5,581 nt of DNA from Chloroflexota bacterium (GTDB lineage Bacteria; Chloroflexota; Anaerolineae; Caldilineales; Caldilineaceae), in assembly GCA_003577005.1 (NCBI GenBank), contig QEUW01000471.1, positions 1-5,581 on the forward strand. The letters run 5' to 3'. Both the position numbers and the translations under genes were made by a program. Each line of letters begins with the position of its first letter. Within the stretch, counting starts at the first letter, position 1. Below are positions 1 through 5,514 of the stretch, in pieces. The notes under the pieces were generated by a model. That model saw only the letters and a program-made list of their open reading frames with translations. It ran no database searches and was not told the DNA's origin.

Positions 1-1043
1 ACCATGCCGGCTTCGAGCACAGTGTCATCGGTGGGGACGAACCAGGGCGCTTCGTTGACCGTCGTGCCGATCCCGTGGCCGGCGTAGTGGATCAGCTTCA
101 GGCCAAACTCTGCATAGGCGAACTGGGCGGCGGCAAAGACATCGCTGGCCCGGTTGCCGGGGCGGGCTTTGCTGACGCCGGCGTAGAACGAGGCCTGCGC
201 CGCCCGTGCGTACTGTTTTTGGATCGCCGTTGGCTCCGCGCCGATGACCATCGTGTTGGCCATATCCGCCCAGTAGCCTTCCAGGCGCGGGCTGATGTCC
301 AGTTCGGCGATGTCGCCAGGCTGGGTTACGTAGGGGGTGGGTCCGCCAGGTGAGACACTCTTGTTGCGCGGGCCACAGACCACTTCGCCGGAGATCAGCA
401 GTTTGCCGCCCACCCGTTCGTGCATAGCCTGGGTGAGCGCCGACCAAAGTTCAAACTCGCTCTTGCCAGCGTGGCGGGTGAGCCGCATCAACTCCTTGTG
501 GGCGACGTTGACCACTTCAGCGGCTTGTTTGAGGAGCGCGATCTCGCGCGGCGTCTTGATCCGGCGGGCGGCGGCCAGCGCCGGGCCTGCCTCCACGAGG
601 GTGGCGTTGGGCGCTTCTTCCTGGATCACCCGCAGGGCCGCCAGCGGCAGCGTTCGTTCCTCTACGGCTATACGTATGGCGCTCTTGCCTAACCCGGTGC
701 GACGGAATGCCTCGCGCAGCGCCGCCACAAAATTGTCACGTGCAACCTGTTTGGCAAAAGGTTCAAACACCTCTAGGATGCCAAAGCCGATCACTTCGTC
801 AAAAGCAGTCTGTTCGCGCGCTACACCAGCGTAATAGGCATTAGCGACAAGCAGGCTGAGCGGCTCCCTCACACCAAAGAGCGCCATCACCGGCCCATAA
901 TTCAGGTGGGCCAGTGGCCCAAACTCGACCGGGACTTCGTAATGGCTGACATAGGTGACATTTTCGGGCGAAGTCAAGAGCGCCCAGTCTGCGCCCAGCC
1001 ATTGCAGTTCGATGCAGGCGCGCGCCAGTTCTTCATTGGACAT
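1..1043 (-). CDS. M24-family metallopeptidase (creatinase / Xaa-Pro peptidase-like), partial at 3' end
   Basis: Reading leftwards from ATG at 1043, the frame stays open for 347 codons and leaves the window, so the C-terminus is missing. The product begins MSNEELARACIELQWLGADW. Residues 1 to about 150 look like a creatinase N-terminal domain, followed by an M24 pita-bread catalytic domain. Visible motifs are GDIAELDISPRLEGYWAD at 243-260, giving metal ligands Asp249 and Asp260, and HYAGHGIGTTVNEAPW at 319-334, giving metal ligand His323. The last two glutamate ligands expected in the family lie beyond the edge. Position 330 is Asn where many prolidases have His. A GGGAG ribosome site (1054-1058) sits 10 bases before the start. 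No signal peptide is visible, so the protein is probably cytoplasmic. Family members hydrolyse Xaa-Pro peptides, creatine, ectoine derivatives and similar amides; the substrate here is unknown. It is transcribed divergently from the regulator and may share its operator. Confidence 0.9.
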   Translation of the reverse strand, partial: MSNEELARACIELQWLGADWALLTSPENVTYVSHYEVPVEFGPLAHLNYGPVMALFGVREPLSLLVANAYYAGVAREQTAFDEVIGFGILEVFEPFAKQVARDNFVAALREAFRRTGLGKSAIRIAVEERTLPLAALRVIQEEAPNATLVEAGPALAAARRIKTPREIALLKQAAEVVNVAHKELMRLTRHAGKSEFELWSALTQAMHERVGGKLLISGEVVCGPRNKSVSPGGPTPYVTQPGDIAELDISPRLEGYWADMANTMVIGAEPTAIQKQYARAAQASFYAGVSKARPGNRASDVFAAAQFAYAEFGLKLIHYAGHGIGTTVNEAPWFVPTDDTVLEAGM

Positions 1044-1132
1044 TACGTAAATTCTCCCAAAATGTGGGTGGCGGTCTATCAAACAAGCTGTGACCCTGGA
1101 TTTCCTGGCAGGTAAGCGCTGCAACAGTTGCC

Positions 1133-1185
1133 GTAACTTTGTACAAGCTAAGAATTCCTGTTGCACCAAAAGTAACTTTGGACAA
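1133..1185. repeat. 14-bp direct repeat pair in the divergent control region
   Basis: GTAACTTTGTACAA at 1133-1146 recurs as GTAACTTTGGACAA at 1172-1185, with 13 of 14 bases identical and copies 39 bp apart. The right copy includes the proposed -35 box of the regulator promoter. A short dyad, GCAAC-A-GTTGC, lies just before the left copy at 1121-1131. The pair could be a protein-binding site for either divergent promoter; this is inference. Confidence 0.45.
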
Positions 1186-1206
1186 AATAAAGGCTTATAG
1201 TATATT
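1178..1206 (+). promoter_or_regulatory. Putative sigma70-type promoter of the gntR-dehydrogenase unit
   Basis: TTGGAC at 1178-1183 and TATATT at 1201-1206 are separated by exactly 17 bases, close to the TTGACA/TATAAT consensus. This is an AT-rich island in otherwise GC-rich DNA. A start near 1213 would give a leader of about 79 nt before the regulator GTG. The -10 box overlaps the palindrome at 1204-1215, which fits repression by the downstream GntR protein. Confidence 0.5.
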
Positions 1207-1214
1207 GTATACAA
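1186..1214 (-). promoter_or_regulatory. Weak candidate promoter for the divergent M24 gene
   Basis: On the minus strand, TTGTAT (1214-1209) and TTTATT (1191-1186) are 17 bases apart. The -10 match is only four of six, so this is tentative. If real, the same palindrome would cover the -35 box of this promoter and the -10 box of the opposite one, allowing one regulator to control both directions. The resulting leader to the M24 start would be about 135 nt. Confidence 0.2.
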
Positions 1215-1215
1215 T
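1204..1215. promoter_or_regulatory. Perfect 12-bp palindrome, probable GntR/FCD operator
   Basis: ATTGTATACAAT is a perfect dyad centred on GTATAC. Many GntR-family (FadR/FCD branch) regulators bind short AT-rich palindromes of the type TnGTnnnACnA or TTGTATACAA. It overlaps the -10 box of the regulator's likely promoter and lies 76 bases before its start codon, so autorepression is the simplest reading. Binding itself is inferred. Confidence 0.55.
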
Positions 1216-1226
1216 TGACTAGACAA
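1215..1226. promoter_or_regulatory. Second, imperfect TTG-N6-CAA dyad
   Basis: TTGACTAGACAA is a 12-bp dyad with one mismatched pair. Its centre (1220.5) is 11 bp, about one helical turn, from the centre of the perfect palindrome (1209.5). Two dimers could therefore bind the same face of the helix. The shared TTG/CAA edges suggest a second, weaker operator. Confidence 0.3.
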
Positions 1227-1244
1227 TCCCAACTTCAGTCAGAA

Positions 1245-1295
1245 ATGATCAACATTTGGCGCGCCTGTGAGCCTATTCGTCCACCATTCTTGTGA
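1245..1295 (+). CDS. Possible 16-aa leader peptide (upstream ORF) coupled to gntR
   Basis: An ATG at 1245 opens a short frame encoding MINIWRACEPIRPPFL that stops at TGA 1293-1295. The stop overlaps the regulator's GTG start as GTGA, the arrangement typical of translational coupling. The regulator has no clear ribosome site of its own, which coupling would explain. Against it, this short ORF also lacks a strong ribosome site, and ORFs this short arise by chance. An alternative is that the frame belongs to the regulator's N-terminus and is separated by a frameshift, but the regulator's domain looks complete without it. Confidence 0.3.
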   Translation: MINIWRACEPIRPPFL

Positions 1296-1978
1296 ACGAG
1301 CCACGATTGACTGCGCCGCCCCACAGCCAGGTATGGGAATCTGTCCGCGCGCGTTTGCGTCTGGCGATCATCCAGGGGAATCTCGCGCCAGGTGCGCATC
1401 TCCAGGAAGCTCAAGTCGCCGCCGCCCTGGGGGTGAGCCGGGGGCCGGTACGTGAGGCGCTGCTGCGGCTGGAGCACGAGGGGCTGGTGGTCAACCATCC
1501 CTACCGGGGACGCTTTGTCGCCGAACTTTCGGCGACAACCATCCGCGAAATCTACAGTTTGCGCCGTGTGTTGGAATGTTTTGCCGCCGAACTGGCCCTT
1601 GATCGGCTTCAACCCGCAGATCTGGAAGAACAGGCCGTGCTGTGTACACAGATGGTAGCCGCATTGAACACCGGGCGCTTCGAGAGCTTTGCCGACCTAG
1701 ATCTGGCTTTTCACCGGCGCTTTGTCGCTGCCGCCGGGCACAGTCGCCTGTTGCAGATGTGGGAGAGCCTCACCGGCGTCACGCACGCCTTTATCGTTGT
1801 CAACGCCAGTCTGGATCAAAAGAACGACCATGCAATCGCCGAAGGCCATCAGGCGATTCTGGGGGCGTTTCTACGGCGTGATCTGGCAGAAGTGAAGGAG
1901 TCGCTTACAGTACACTTACAAGGAGCAGAACAGCGCCTGCTTCAGACTCGGCAAGCGCCTGTACTTGCCGAGTCGTGA
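1292..1978 (+). CDS. GntR-family transcriptional regulator with FCD ligand-binding domain
   Basis: This 228-residue protein has the two domains of the FadR/FCD branch of GntR regulators, and its length is normal for the family. Residues about 12-80 form the winged helix-turn-helix, with the recognition segment AAALGVSRGPVREALLRLEH at 43-62 and a wing near NHPYRGRFVAEL. Residues about 85-215 form the all-helical FCD domain. Its usual metal or ligand contacts appear as Asp137 and His141 (DLAFH), His186 (EGH) and His208 (VHL), so it probably binds a metal and a small carboxylate effector. The GTG start is the only credible one: an in-frame TGA lies at 1268-1270 and no ATG follows in the DNA-binding region. 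No Shine-Dalgarno sequence is evident. It heads the dehydrogenase cluster, 42 bases before E1 alpha, and is a likely local regulator and autorepressor. The effector is unknown. Confidence 0.92.
   Translation: MNEPRLTAPPHSQVWESVRARLRLAIIQGNLAPGAHLQEAQVAAALGVSRGPVREALLRLEHEGLVVNHPYRGRFVAELSATTIREIYSLRRVLECFAAELALDRLQPADLEEQAVLCTQMVAALNTGRFESFADLDLAFHRRFVAAAGHSRLLQMWESLTGVTHAFIVVNASLDQKNDHAIAEGHQAILGAFLRRDLAEVKESLTVHLQGAEQRLLQTRQAPVLAES
1945..1974 (+). promoter_or_regulatory. 11-bp perfect stem-loop at the 3' end of gntR
   Basis: GACTCGGCAAG (1945-1955) and CTTGCCGAGTC (1964-1974) are perfect reverse complements around an 8-base loop. The hairpin ends one base before the TGA stop and 46 bases before the E1 alpha start. 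No U-tract follows, so a full intrinsic terminator is unlikely. It could be a partial attenuator, a processing site, or a 3' stabiliser that sets regulator and enzyme levels apart. Confidence 0.5.
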
Positions 1979-2020
1979 CAATCAAATTCTGTGCCACACC
2001 AAGAGCGAAAGAGAGACTCT

Positions 2021-3034
2021 ATGGGCAGTTCGTTGGATACCAATCAATTACTCTCACTCTATCGTGCTCTGCTGACTATCCGCCGCAGTGAGGAACAGTT
2101 GGCGCGCCTGCACGCCGCCGGCCAGGTACACGGCGCCTGCCACACCTATGTGGGCGAAGAGGCGATTGCCGTGGGCGTCTGCGCCCACCTGCGCCCGGAC
2201 GATGCCGCCTTTAGCACGCACCGCGGCCACGGCCATGCGCTGGCCAAAGGCGTCGCGCCCGGTGAATTGATGGCCGAACTCCTGGGCCGGGCGACCGGGG
2301 TTTCGCGCGGACGAGGGGGCAGCATGCACATCTTTGCACCGGAAGTCGGCATGATGGGGACCAGTGGCATCGTTGGGCCCTGTATCTTGCAAGCTACCGG
2401 CGCCGGCTACTCGTTCAAATTGTTGAAAAAGGAGAACGTCGCTGTCGCCTTTTTTGGCGATGGGGCGGTCAACAACGGAGCTTTCCACGAAGGCATCAAC
2501 CTGGCGACAATCTGGAAGCTGCCCGTGCTCTTTGTCTGTGAAAACAACATGTACGCCACGGAGGTGCCCTTTGCCTACGCATCGGGCAATTCCAACGTGG
2601 GCGACCGCGGCCCGGCCTATGGCCTGCCCAGCGTCATCATAGACGGGAACGATGTGCTGGCGGTCTACCAGGCCGCCGGTGAAGCGGTGGAACGCGCCCG
2701 TTCCGGCGGCGGACCCACCCTCATCGAGGGCAAGACCTACCGCACCCGCGCCCATTCCGAAGGGATGCGCGATGGCGGCTACCGCTCGGTGGAAGAGGTC
2801 AACGCCTGGAAGGCGCGCGACCCCATCACCCGCTTCCGCGCCTATCTGCTTGCAGAGGAAGAAGCGGGCGAACCCGAACTGGTCGCCATCGAGAACGAAA
2901 TCCAGACGCTAGTGGAGGAAGCGGCTGCCTTCGCCCAAAACAGCCCCTGGCCCGACCCGGCCACCGCCGCCACCCATGTTTATGATGAAATGAGTGATGA
3001 TGAAATGAACGTCACCGAGGTGAGCCATGCGTGA
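2021..3034 (+). CDS. 2-oxoacid (or acetoin) dehydrogenase E1 component, alpha subunit
   Basis: This 337-residue protein is the ThDP-binding alpha half of an E1 decarboxylase of the PdhA/AcoA/BkdA family, at normal length. Characteristic stretches are STHRGHGHALAKG (65-77), GRGGSMH (97-103), GIVGP (116-120), and the ThDP/Mg motif from GDG (146-148) to NN (175-176) with the usual 26 residues between. The region TYRTRAHSEGMRDGGYRS (239-256) matches the conserved loop that covers the active site. I start at ATG 2021, preceded by purine-rich AGAGAG (2010-2015). An in-frame GTG at 1991 would add ten charged residues (PHQERKRDS and the initiator) that do not look like part of the fold. The end overlaps E1 beta by 8 bp, implying coupled expression. 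Overall wording of the motifs is closest to acetoin or general 'E1 subunit alpha' proteins; the substrate cannot be decided. The C-terminal tail (about 322-337) is acidic and carries a small internal duplication. Confidence 0.93.
   Translation: MGSSLDTNQLLSLYRALLTIRRSEEQLARLHAAGQVHGACHTYVGEEAIAVGVCAHLRPDDAAFSTHRGHGHALAKGVAPGELMAELLGRATGVSRGRGGSMHIFAPEVGMMGTSGIVGPCILQATGAGYSFKLLKKENVAVAFFGDGAVNNGAFHEGINLATIWKLPVLFVCENNMYATEVPFAYASGNSNVGDRGPAYGLPSVIIDGNDVLAVYQAAGEAVERARSGGGPTLIEGKTYRTRAHSEGMRDGGYRSVEEVNAWKARDPITRFRAYLLAEEEAGEPELVAIENEIQTLVEEAAAFAQNSPWPDPATAATHVYDEMSDDEMNVTEVSHA
2983..3008 (+). repeat. 11-bp direct repeat in the E1 alpha tail
   Basis: TGATGAAATGA occurs at 2983-2993 and again at 2998-3008, a 15-base period. 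It encodes two DEM triplets inside the acidic C-terminal tail. The patch is visibly AT-richer than its surroundings and looks like a slippage duplication of five codons. Confidence 0.5.
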
Positions 3035-4004
3035 GATGACCTTTGTCGAAGCCACGCGCGTCGCGCTGGCCGCCGCCATGGAAGCAGACCCAACTATCTT
3101 TGTCGTCGGCGAAGGGATCGGCGCCCGCGGCGGCAATTTTACCACCACACTCGGTCTCTACGAACGTTTTGGCCCCGAACGGCTGCGCGACACCCCCATC
3201 GCCGAGCGCGGGTTTGTGGGCATGTGCTGTGGCGCGGCCATGACCGGCGCCCGGCCCGTGGTCGATTTTATGTTCCTCGACTTTATCCTCGACGCCATGG
3301 GCGAACTGGTCAACCAGATCGCCAAAATCCAATACATGAGCAGCGGCCGGATCAAAATGCCCCTGCTGTTGCGCGGTTGTATCGGCATCGGCAGTTCGGC
3401 GGCGACCCACCATTCGGGCAACTACTACCCCATGTTTGCCCACATTCCTGGCTTCCGCGTCGTCTTGCCCTCGACGCCGTATGATGCTAAGGGGCTTTTT
3501 ACAACTGCCCTCCAGTGCAATGACCCGGTGCTCTTCCTCGAACACCGCTCGCTCATCTTCACCAAAGGCGAAGTCCCTGAGGAAGAATACACGATCCCCT
3601 TTGGGCAGGCGCGTATCGCCCGCAAAGGAGAACACGCCACCGTCGTTGCCCTGGCCTCGATGGTGCCCAAAACGTTGGAAGCCTGCAACCGCCTGGTCAA
3701 GGATGGCTTCGAGATCGAGGTGGTTGACCCGCGCACGGTGGCGCCGTTGGATATTGACACCATCCTCGCCTCGGTGCATAAGACGGGCCGGCTGTTGATC
3801 GTCGATGAGGATTTCGAACCGTGCGGCATCGGCGCCGAAGTTGCCGCCCAGGTGGTGGACAAGGGGTTTGACGACCTCGACGCGCCGATCAAACGGCTCA
3901 ACGGCGTCCACACCCCCACCCCCTACAGCCCCACGCTCGAAGGCGCCATCGTTCCCAATGTGGACACCATCGAACAGGCGATCCGGGAATTATTGGCGCA
4001 GTAA
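3027..4004 (+). CDS. 2-oxoacid (or acetoin) dehydrogenase E1 component, beta subunit
   Basis: This 325-residue protein is the beta half of the E1 heterotetramer (PdhB/AcoB/BkdB family), at full family length. The N-terminal pyrimidine-binding domain shows VVGEGIGARGGNF (26-38), DTPIAERGFVG (55-65), ARPVVDFMFLDF (75-86) and THHSGNYYPMFAHIPG (127-142). Glu60 corresponds to the glutamate that activates the ThDP aminopyrimidine. His128 or His129 sits where family members have the active-site histidine of the QHS motif. The C-terminal transketolase-like domain follows, with EVVDPRTVAPLD at 231-242. GAGGTGAG (3017-3024) inside the upstream gene is a strong ribosome site before ATG 3027, and the ATGCGTGA overlap with E1 alpha supports coupling and 1:1 subunit output. 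The TAA stop lies within the first heptamer of the following repeat. With E1 alpha it makes the ThDP active sites and acylates the E2 lipoyl group. Confidence 0.94.
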   Translation: MREMTFVEATRVALAAAMEADPTIFVVGEGIGARGGNFTTTLGLYERFGPERLRDTPIAERGFVGMCCGAAMTGARPVVDFMFLDFILDAMGELVNQIAKIQYMSSGRIKMPLLLRGCIGIGSSAATHHSGNYYPMFAHIPGFRVVLPSTPYDAKGLFTTALQCNDPVLFLEHRSLIFTKGEVPEEEYTIPFGQARIARKGEHATVVALASMVPKTLEACNRLVKDGFEIEVVDPRTVAPLDIDTILASVHKTGRLLIVDEDFEPCGIGAEVAAQVVDKGFDDLDAPIKRLNGVHTPTPYSPTLEGAIVPNVDTIEQAIRELLAQ

Positions 4005-4091
4005 TGCGTAATGCGTAAGCAACAAGAAGTTATGCTACAGGTTACAGATTACTCGTCATGTACTACGGATTACGCATTGCGCATCACCAAT
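4001..4091. repeat. Degenerate heptanucleotide tandem repeat array between E1 beta and E2, with inverted halves
   Basis: From 4001 the sequence falls into one continuous 7-base register of about 13 units. The left units are GTAATGC, GTAATGC, GTAAGCA and GTTATGC. The right units include TACAGAT, TACTCGT, TACGGAT, TACGCAT and TGCGCAT. Right units are the reverse complement of the left type, so 4004-4018 can pair with 4070-4084 over 15 bp with one G-U wobble, leaving a 51-base loop. The array contains the E1 beta stop codon and ends about 10 bases before the E2 ribosome site. It resembles the short tandemly repeated repetitive sequences described in cyanobacteria and is, from memory, common in Chloroflexota intergenic DNA. 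Confidence 0.7.
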
Positions 4092-4113
4092 CAAACACAC
4101 AAGGACCAACCTC

Positions 4114-5493
4114 ATGGCATCCGAAATCCACATGCCCCGCCTGGGCTGGACGATGGAAGAGGGAACCTTTGGCGAATGGCTCAAACAGGATGGAGAAGCC
4201 GTGCGCACGGGCGATCTACTCTTTACGGTCGAGGGCGACAAGGCCACCCAAGAGATTGAAGCTTTCGATAGCGGCATCCTGCGCATTCTGCCGGATGGGC
4301 CGCAGCCAGGTGATAGTGTGCGTGTCGGCACAGTGCTTGGCTACGTTCTGCAACCGGGTGAAGTTGCGCCGTTTGAAAACCAACCGGCTCAAACGCCGGT
4401 CGCCGCCCTAGACCAGCCGCGACCTGTCTCTCTTGCCACGAGAGGCTCATCACAAGTCACACCACCATCGTCCATTGTCCATCGTCCCTCGTCCACCCCA
4501 ATCAGCCCGCGCGCCCGCCGCGTGGCCAGGGAACTGGGTGTGGACTGGACACAGCTCCAGGGTAGCGGCGCCACCGGCCGCATTATCGAGCGTGACATCC
4601 GGGCGGCAGCGCAAGAGGGGGTGACGCTGCGCGTGCGCGCCACGCCCATTGCGCAACGCATGGCGCAGGAGGCCGGCATCGATCTGGCTGAGTTGGCCCG
4701 GCAACAGGGCATCGACAAGGTCGAGCGCACCCACGTGGAGGCCGCCATCGCCGCCCGCACCGCTCCCTCTGTCCTTCCCACAGCGGAAGGCGCAAAGGAA
4801 GATAGAGAGACCCTGCCCGTCACCCGCATCCGCCGGCTCATCGCCCAGCGCATGGCCGAAAGCGCCCACACCACGGCGCCCGTCACCCTCACCACCGAGG
4901 CGGATGCAACCGGACTGGTGGCGTTGCGCGAGCAACTCAAAAGCGCCTTTGCCCCGCGCAACCTGCCGGCGCCTGCGTACAACGATCTCTTCGTCAAGAT
5001 CTGTGGGCACGCGCTGCAAGAGCACCCACTCTTGAACGCAACCTGGCATGAAGACGAGATCCGGATTGCCAGGGCGATTCATATCGGCGTAGCCGTGGAC
5101 ACAGCCGAAGGGCTGCTTGTGCCGGTGCTCCGTGATGTGCAGGCCAAGAGCCTGCGCCAGATCACCACCGAATCGAGCGCATTGATCGAGAAAGCGCAGG
5201 CTCGCCAGCTCAGCCCAGACGAACTCCAGGGCGGCACCTTTACCATCACCAACCTGGGTGCGTACGGGATCGACGCCTTTACACCCATCATCAACCTGCC
5301 GCAGTGTGCGATCTTGGGGGTCGGTCGCATTGTCAAAAAGCCGGCGGTGGTCGGAGAGCAGGTCATGCCGCGCCACCGGGTAGCGCTCAGCCTGACCTTC
5401 GACCATCGGGTAGTGGATGGCGCACCGGCCGCACGCTTTCTGCAGCTGATCAGCCAGTTTGTCGAAACACCGGCCCTCTGGCTTGTGCTGTAG
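4114..5493 (+). CDS. Dihydrolipoamide acyltransferase, E2 component of a 2-oxoacid dehydrogenase complex
   Basis: This 459-residue multidomain E2 moves an acyl group from E1 to CoA through a swinging lipoyl arm. Residues 1-80 are a lipoyl domain with the modified lysine at Lys43 (EGDKATQEIEA). Residues about 85-127 are a Pro/Ala/Ser-rich flexible linker. Residues 128-165 are a peripheral-subunit (E3/E1)-binding domain with SPRARRVARELGVD and GSGATGRI. Residues about 176-214 (ATPIAQRMAQEAGID onward) resemble a second such domain whose glycine loop is lost. After another linker, residues about 232-459 form the catalytic core, with TITNLGAYGIDAFTPIIN (377-394) and the active-site DHRVVDG (430-436; His431, Asp435). 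AAGGA (4101-4105), 8 bases upstream, supports ATG 4114. It follows E1 beta by 109 bases of repeat-rich spacer and is likely in the same transcript. No E3 gene follows. Pyruvate, acetoin or branched-chain specificity is undecided. Confidence 0.94.
   Translation: MASEIHMPRLGWTMEEGTFGEWLKQDGEAVRTGDLLFTVEGDKATQEIEAFDSGILRILPDGPQPGDSVRVGTVLGYVLQPGEVAPFENQPAQTPVAALDQPRPVSLATRGSSQVTPPSSIVHRPSSTPISPRARRVARELGVDWTQLQGSGATGRIIERDIRAAAQEGVTLRVRATPIAQRMAQEAGIDLAELARQQGIDKVERTHVEAAIAARTAPSVLPTAEGAKEDRETLPVTRIRRLIAQRMAESAHTTAPVTLTTEADATGLVALREQLKSAFAPRNLPAPAYNDLFVKICGHALQEHPLLNATWHEDEIRIARAIHIGVAVDTAEGLLVPVLRDVQAKSLRQITTESSALIEKAQARQLSPDELQGGTFTITNLGAYGIDAFTPIINLPQCAILGVGRIVKKPAVVGEQVMPRHRVALSLTFDHRVVDGAPAARFLQLISQFVETPALWLVL
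4465..4499 (+). repeat. In-frame heptanucleotide repeat inside the E2 linker
   Basis: Units CCATCGT (4465), CCATTGT (4472), CCATCGT (4479) and CCCTCGT (4486) run in tandem, with a decayed fifth unit, CCACCCC. They encode PSSIVHRPSSTP, residues 118-129 of E2, immediately before the subunit-binding domain. Three 7-base units equal seven codons, so such repeats can lengthen a linker in 21-base steps without a frameshift. The word family resembles intergenic heptamer repeats rather than ordinary Pro/Ala linker codons. Confidence 0.65.
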
Positions 5494-5501
5494 ACTGTAG
5501 A
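5488..5501 (+). repeat. Heptamer duplication at the E2 stop codon
   Basis: CTGTAGA is repeated exactly in tandem (5488-5494 and 5495-5501). The E2 stop TAG (5491-5493) lies inside the first copy, just as the E1 beta stop lies inside a heptamer. Confidence 0.5.
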
Positions 5502-5514
5502 GGGGTAAACTTGC

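Noticed and set aside
337..834. 165-codon plus-strand frame at the left end
   Set aside because: It is antisense to the M24 gene, whose motifs and continuous frame are convincing.
1945..1974. Full intrinsic terminator after gntR
   Set aside because: No U-tract follows the stem and the enzyme genes begin 46 bases later on the same strand, so at most partial termination or processing is plausible.
1991..2020. GTG at 1991 as the start of E1 alpha
   Set aside because: It would add ten charged residues outside the fold. ATG at 2021 has a purine-rich stretch upstream and gives the usual family N-terminus.
2054..2755. 233-codon open frame on the minus strand opposite E1 alpha
   Set aside because: It is a shadow of the E1 alpha codon pattern, with no family features.
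3012..3911. 299-codon open frame on the minus strand opposite E1 beta
   Set aside because: It is fully antisense to a clear E1 beta gene, has no recognisable domain, and such frames are common opposite GC-rich genes.
4001..4091. CRISPR array
   Set aside because: Units are 7 bases with no spacers and no 20-40 bp conserved repeats, so this is a short tandem repeat.
4011..4259. 82-codon plus-strand frame across the spacer and start of E2
   Set aside because: Its sequence is translated heptamer repeat followed by out-of-frame E2; there is no sign of a real protein.
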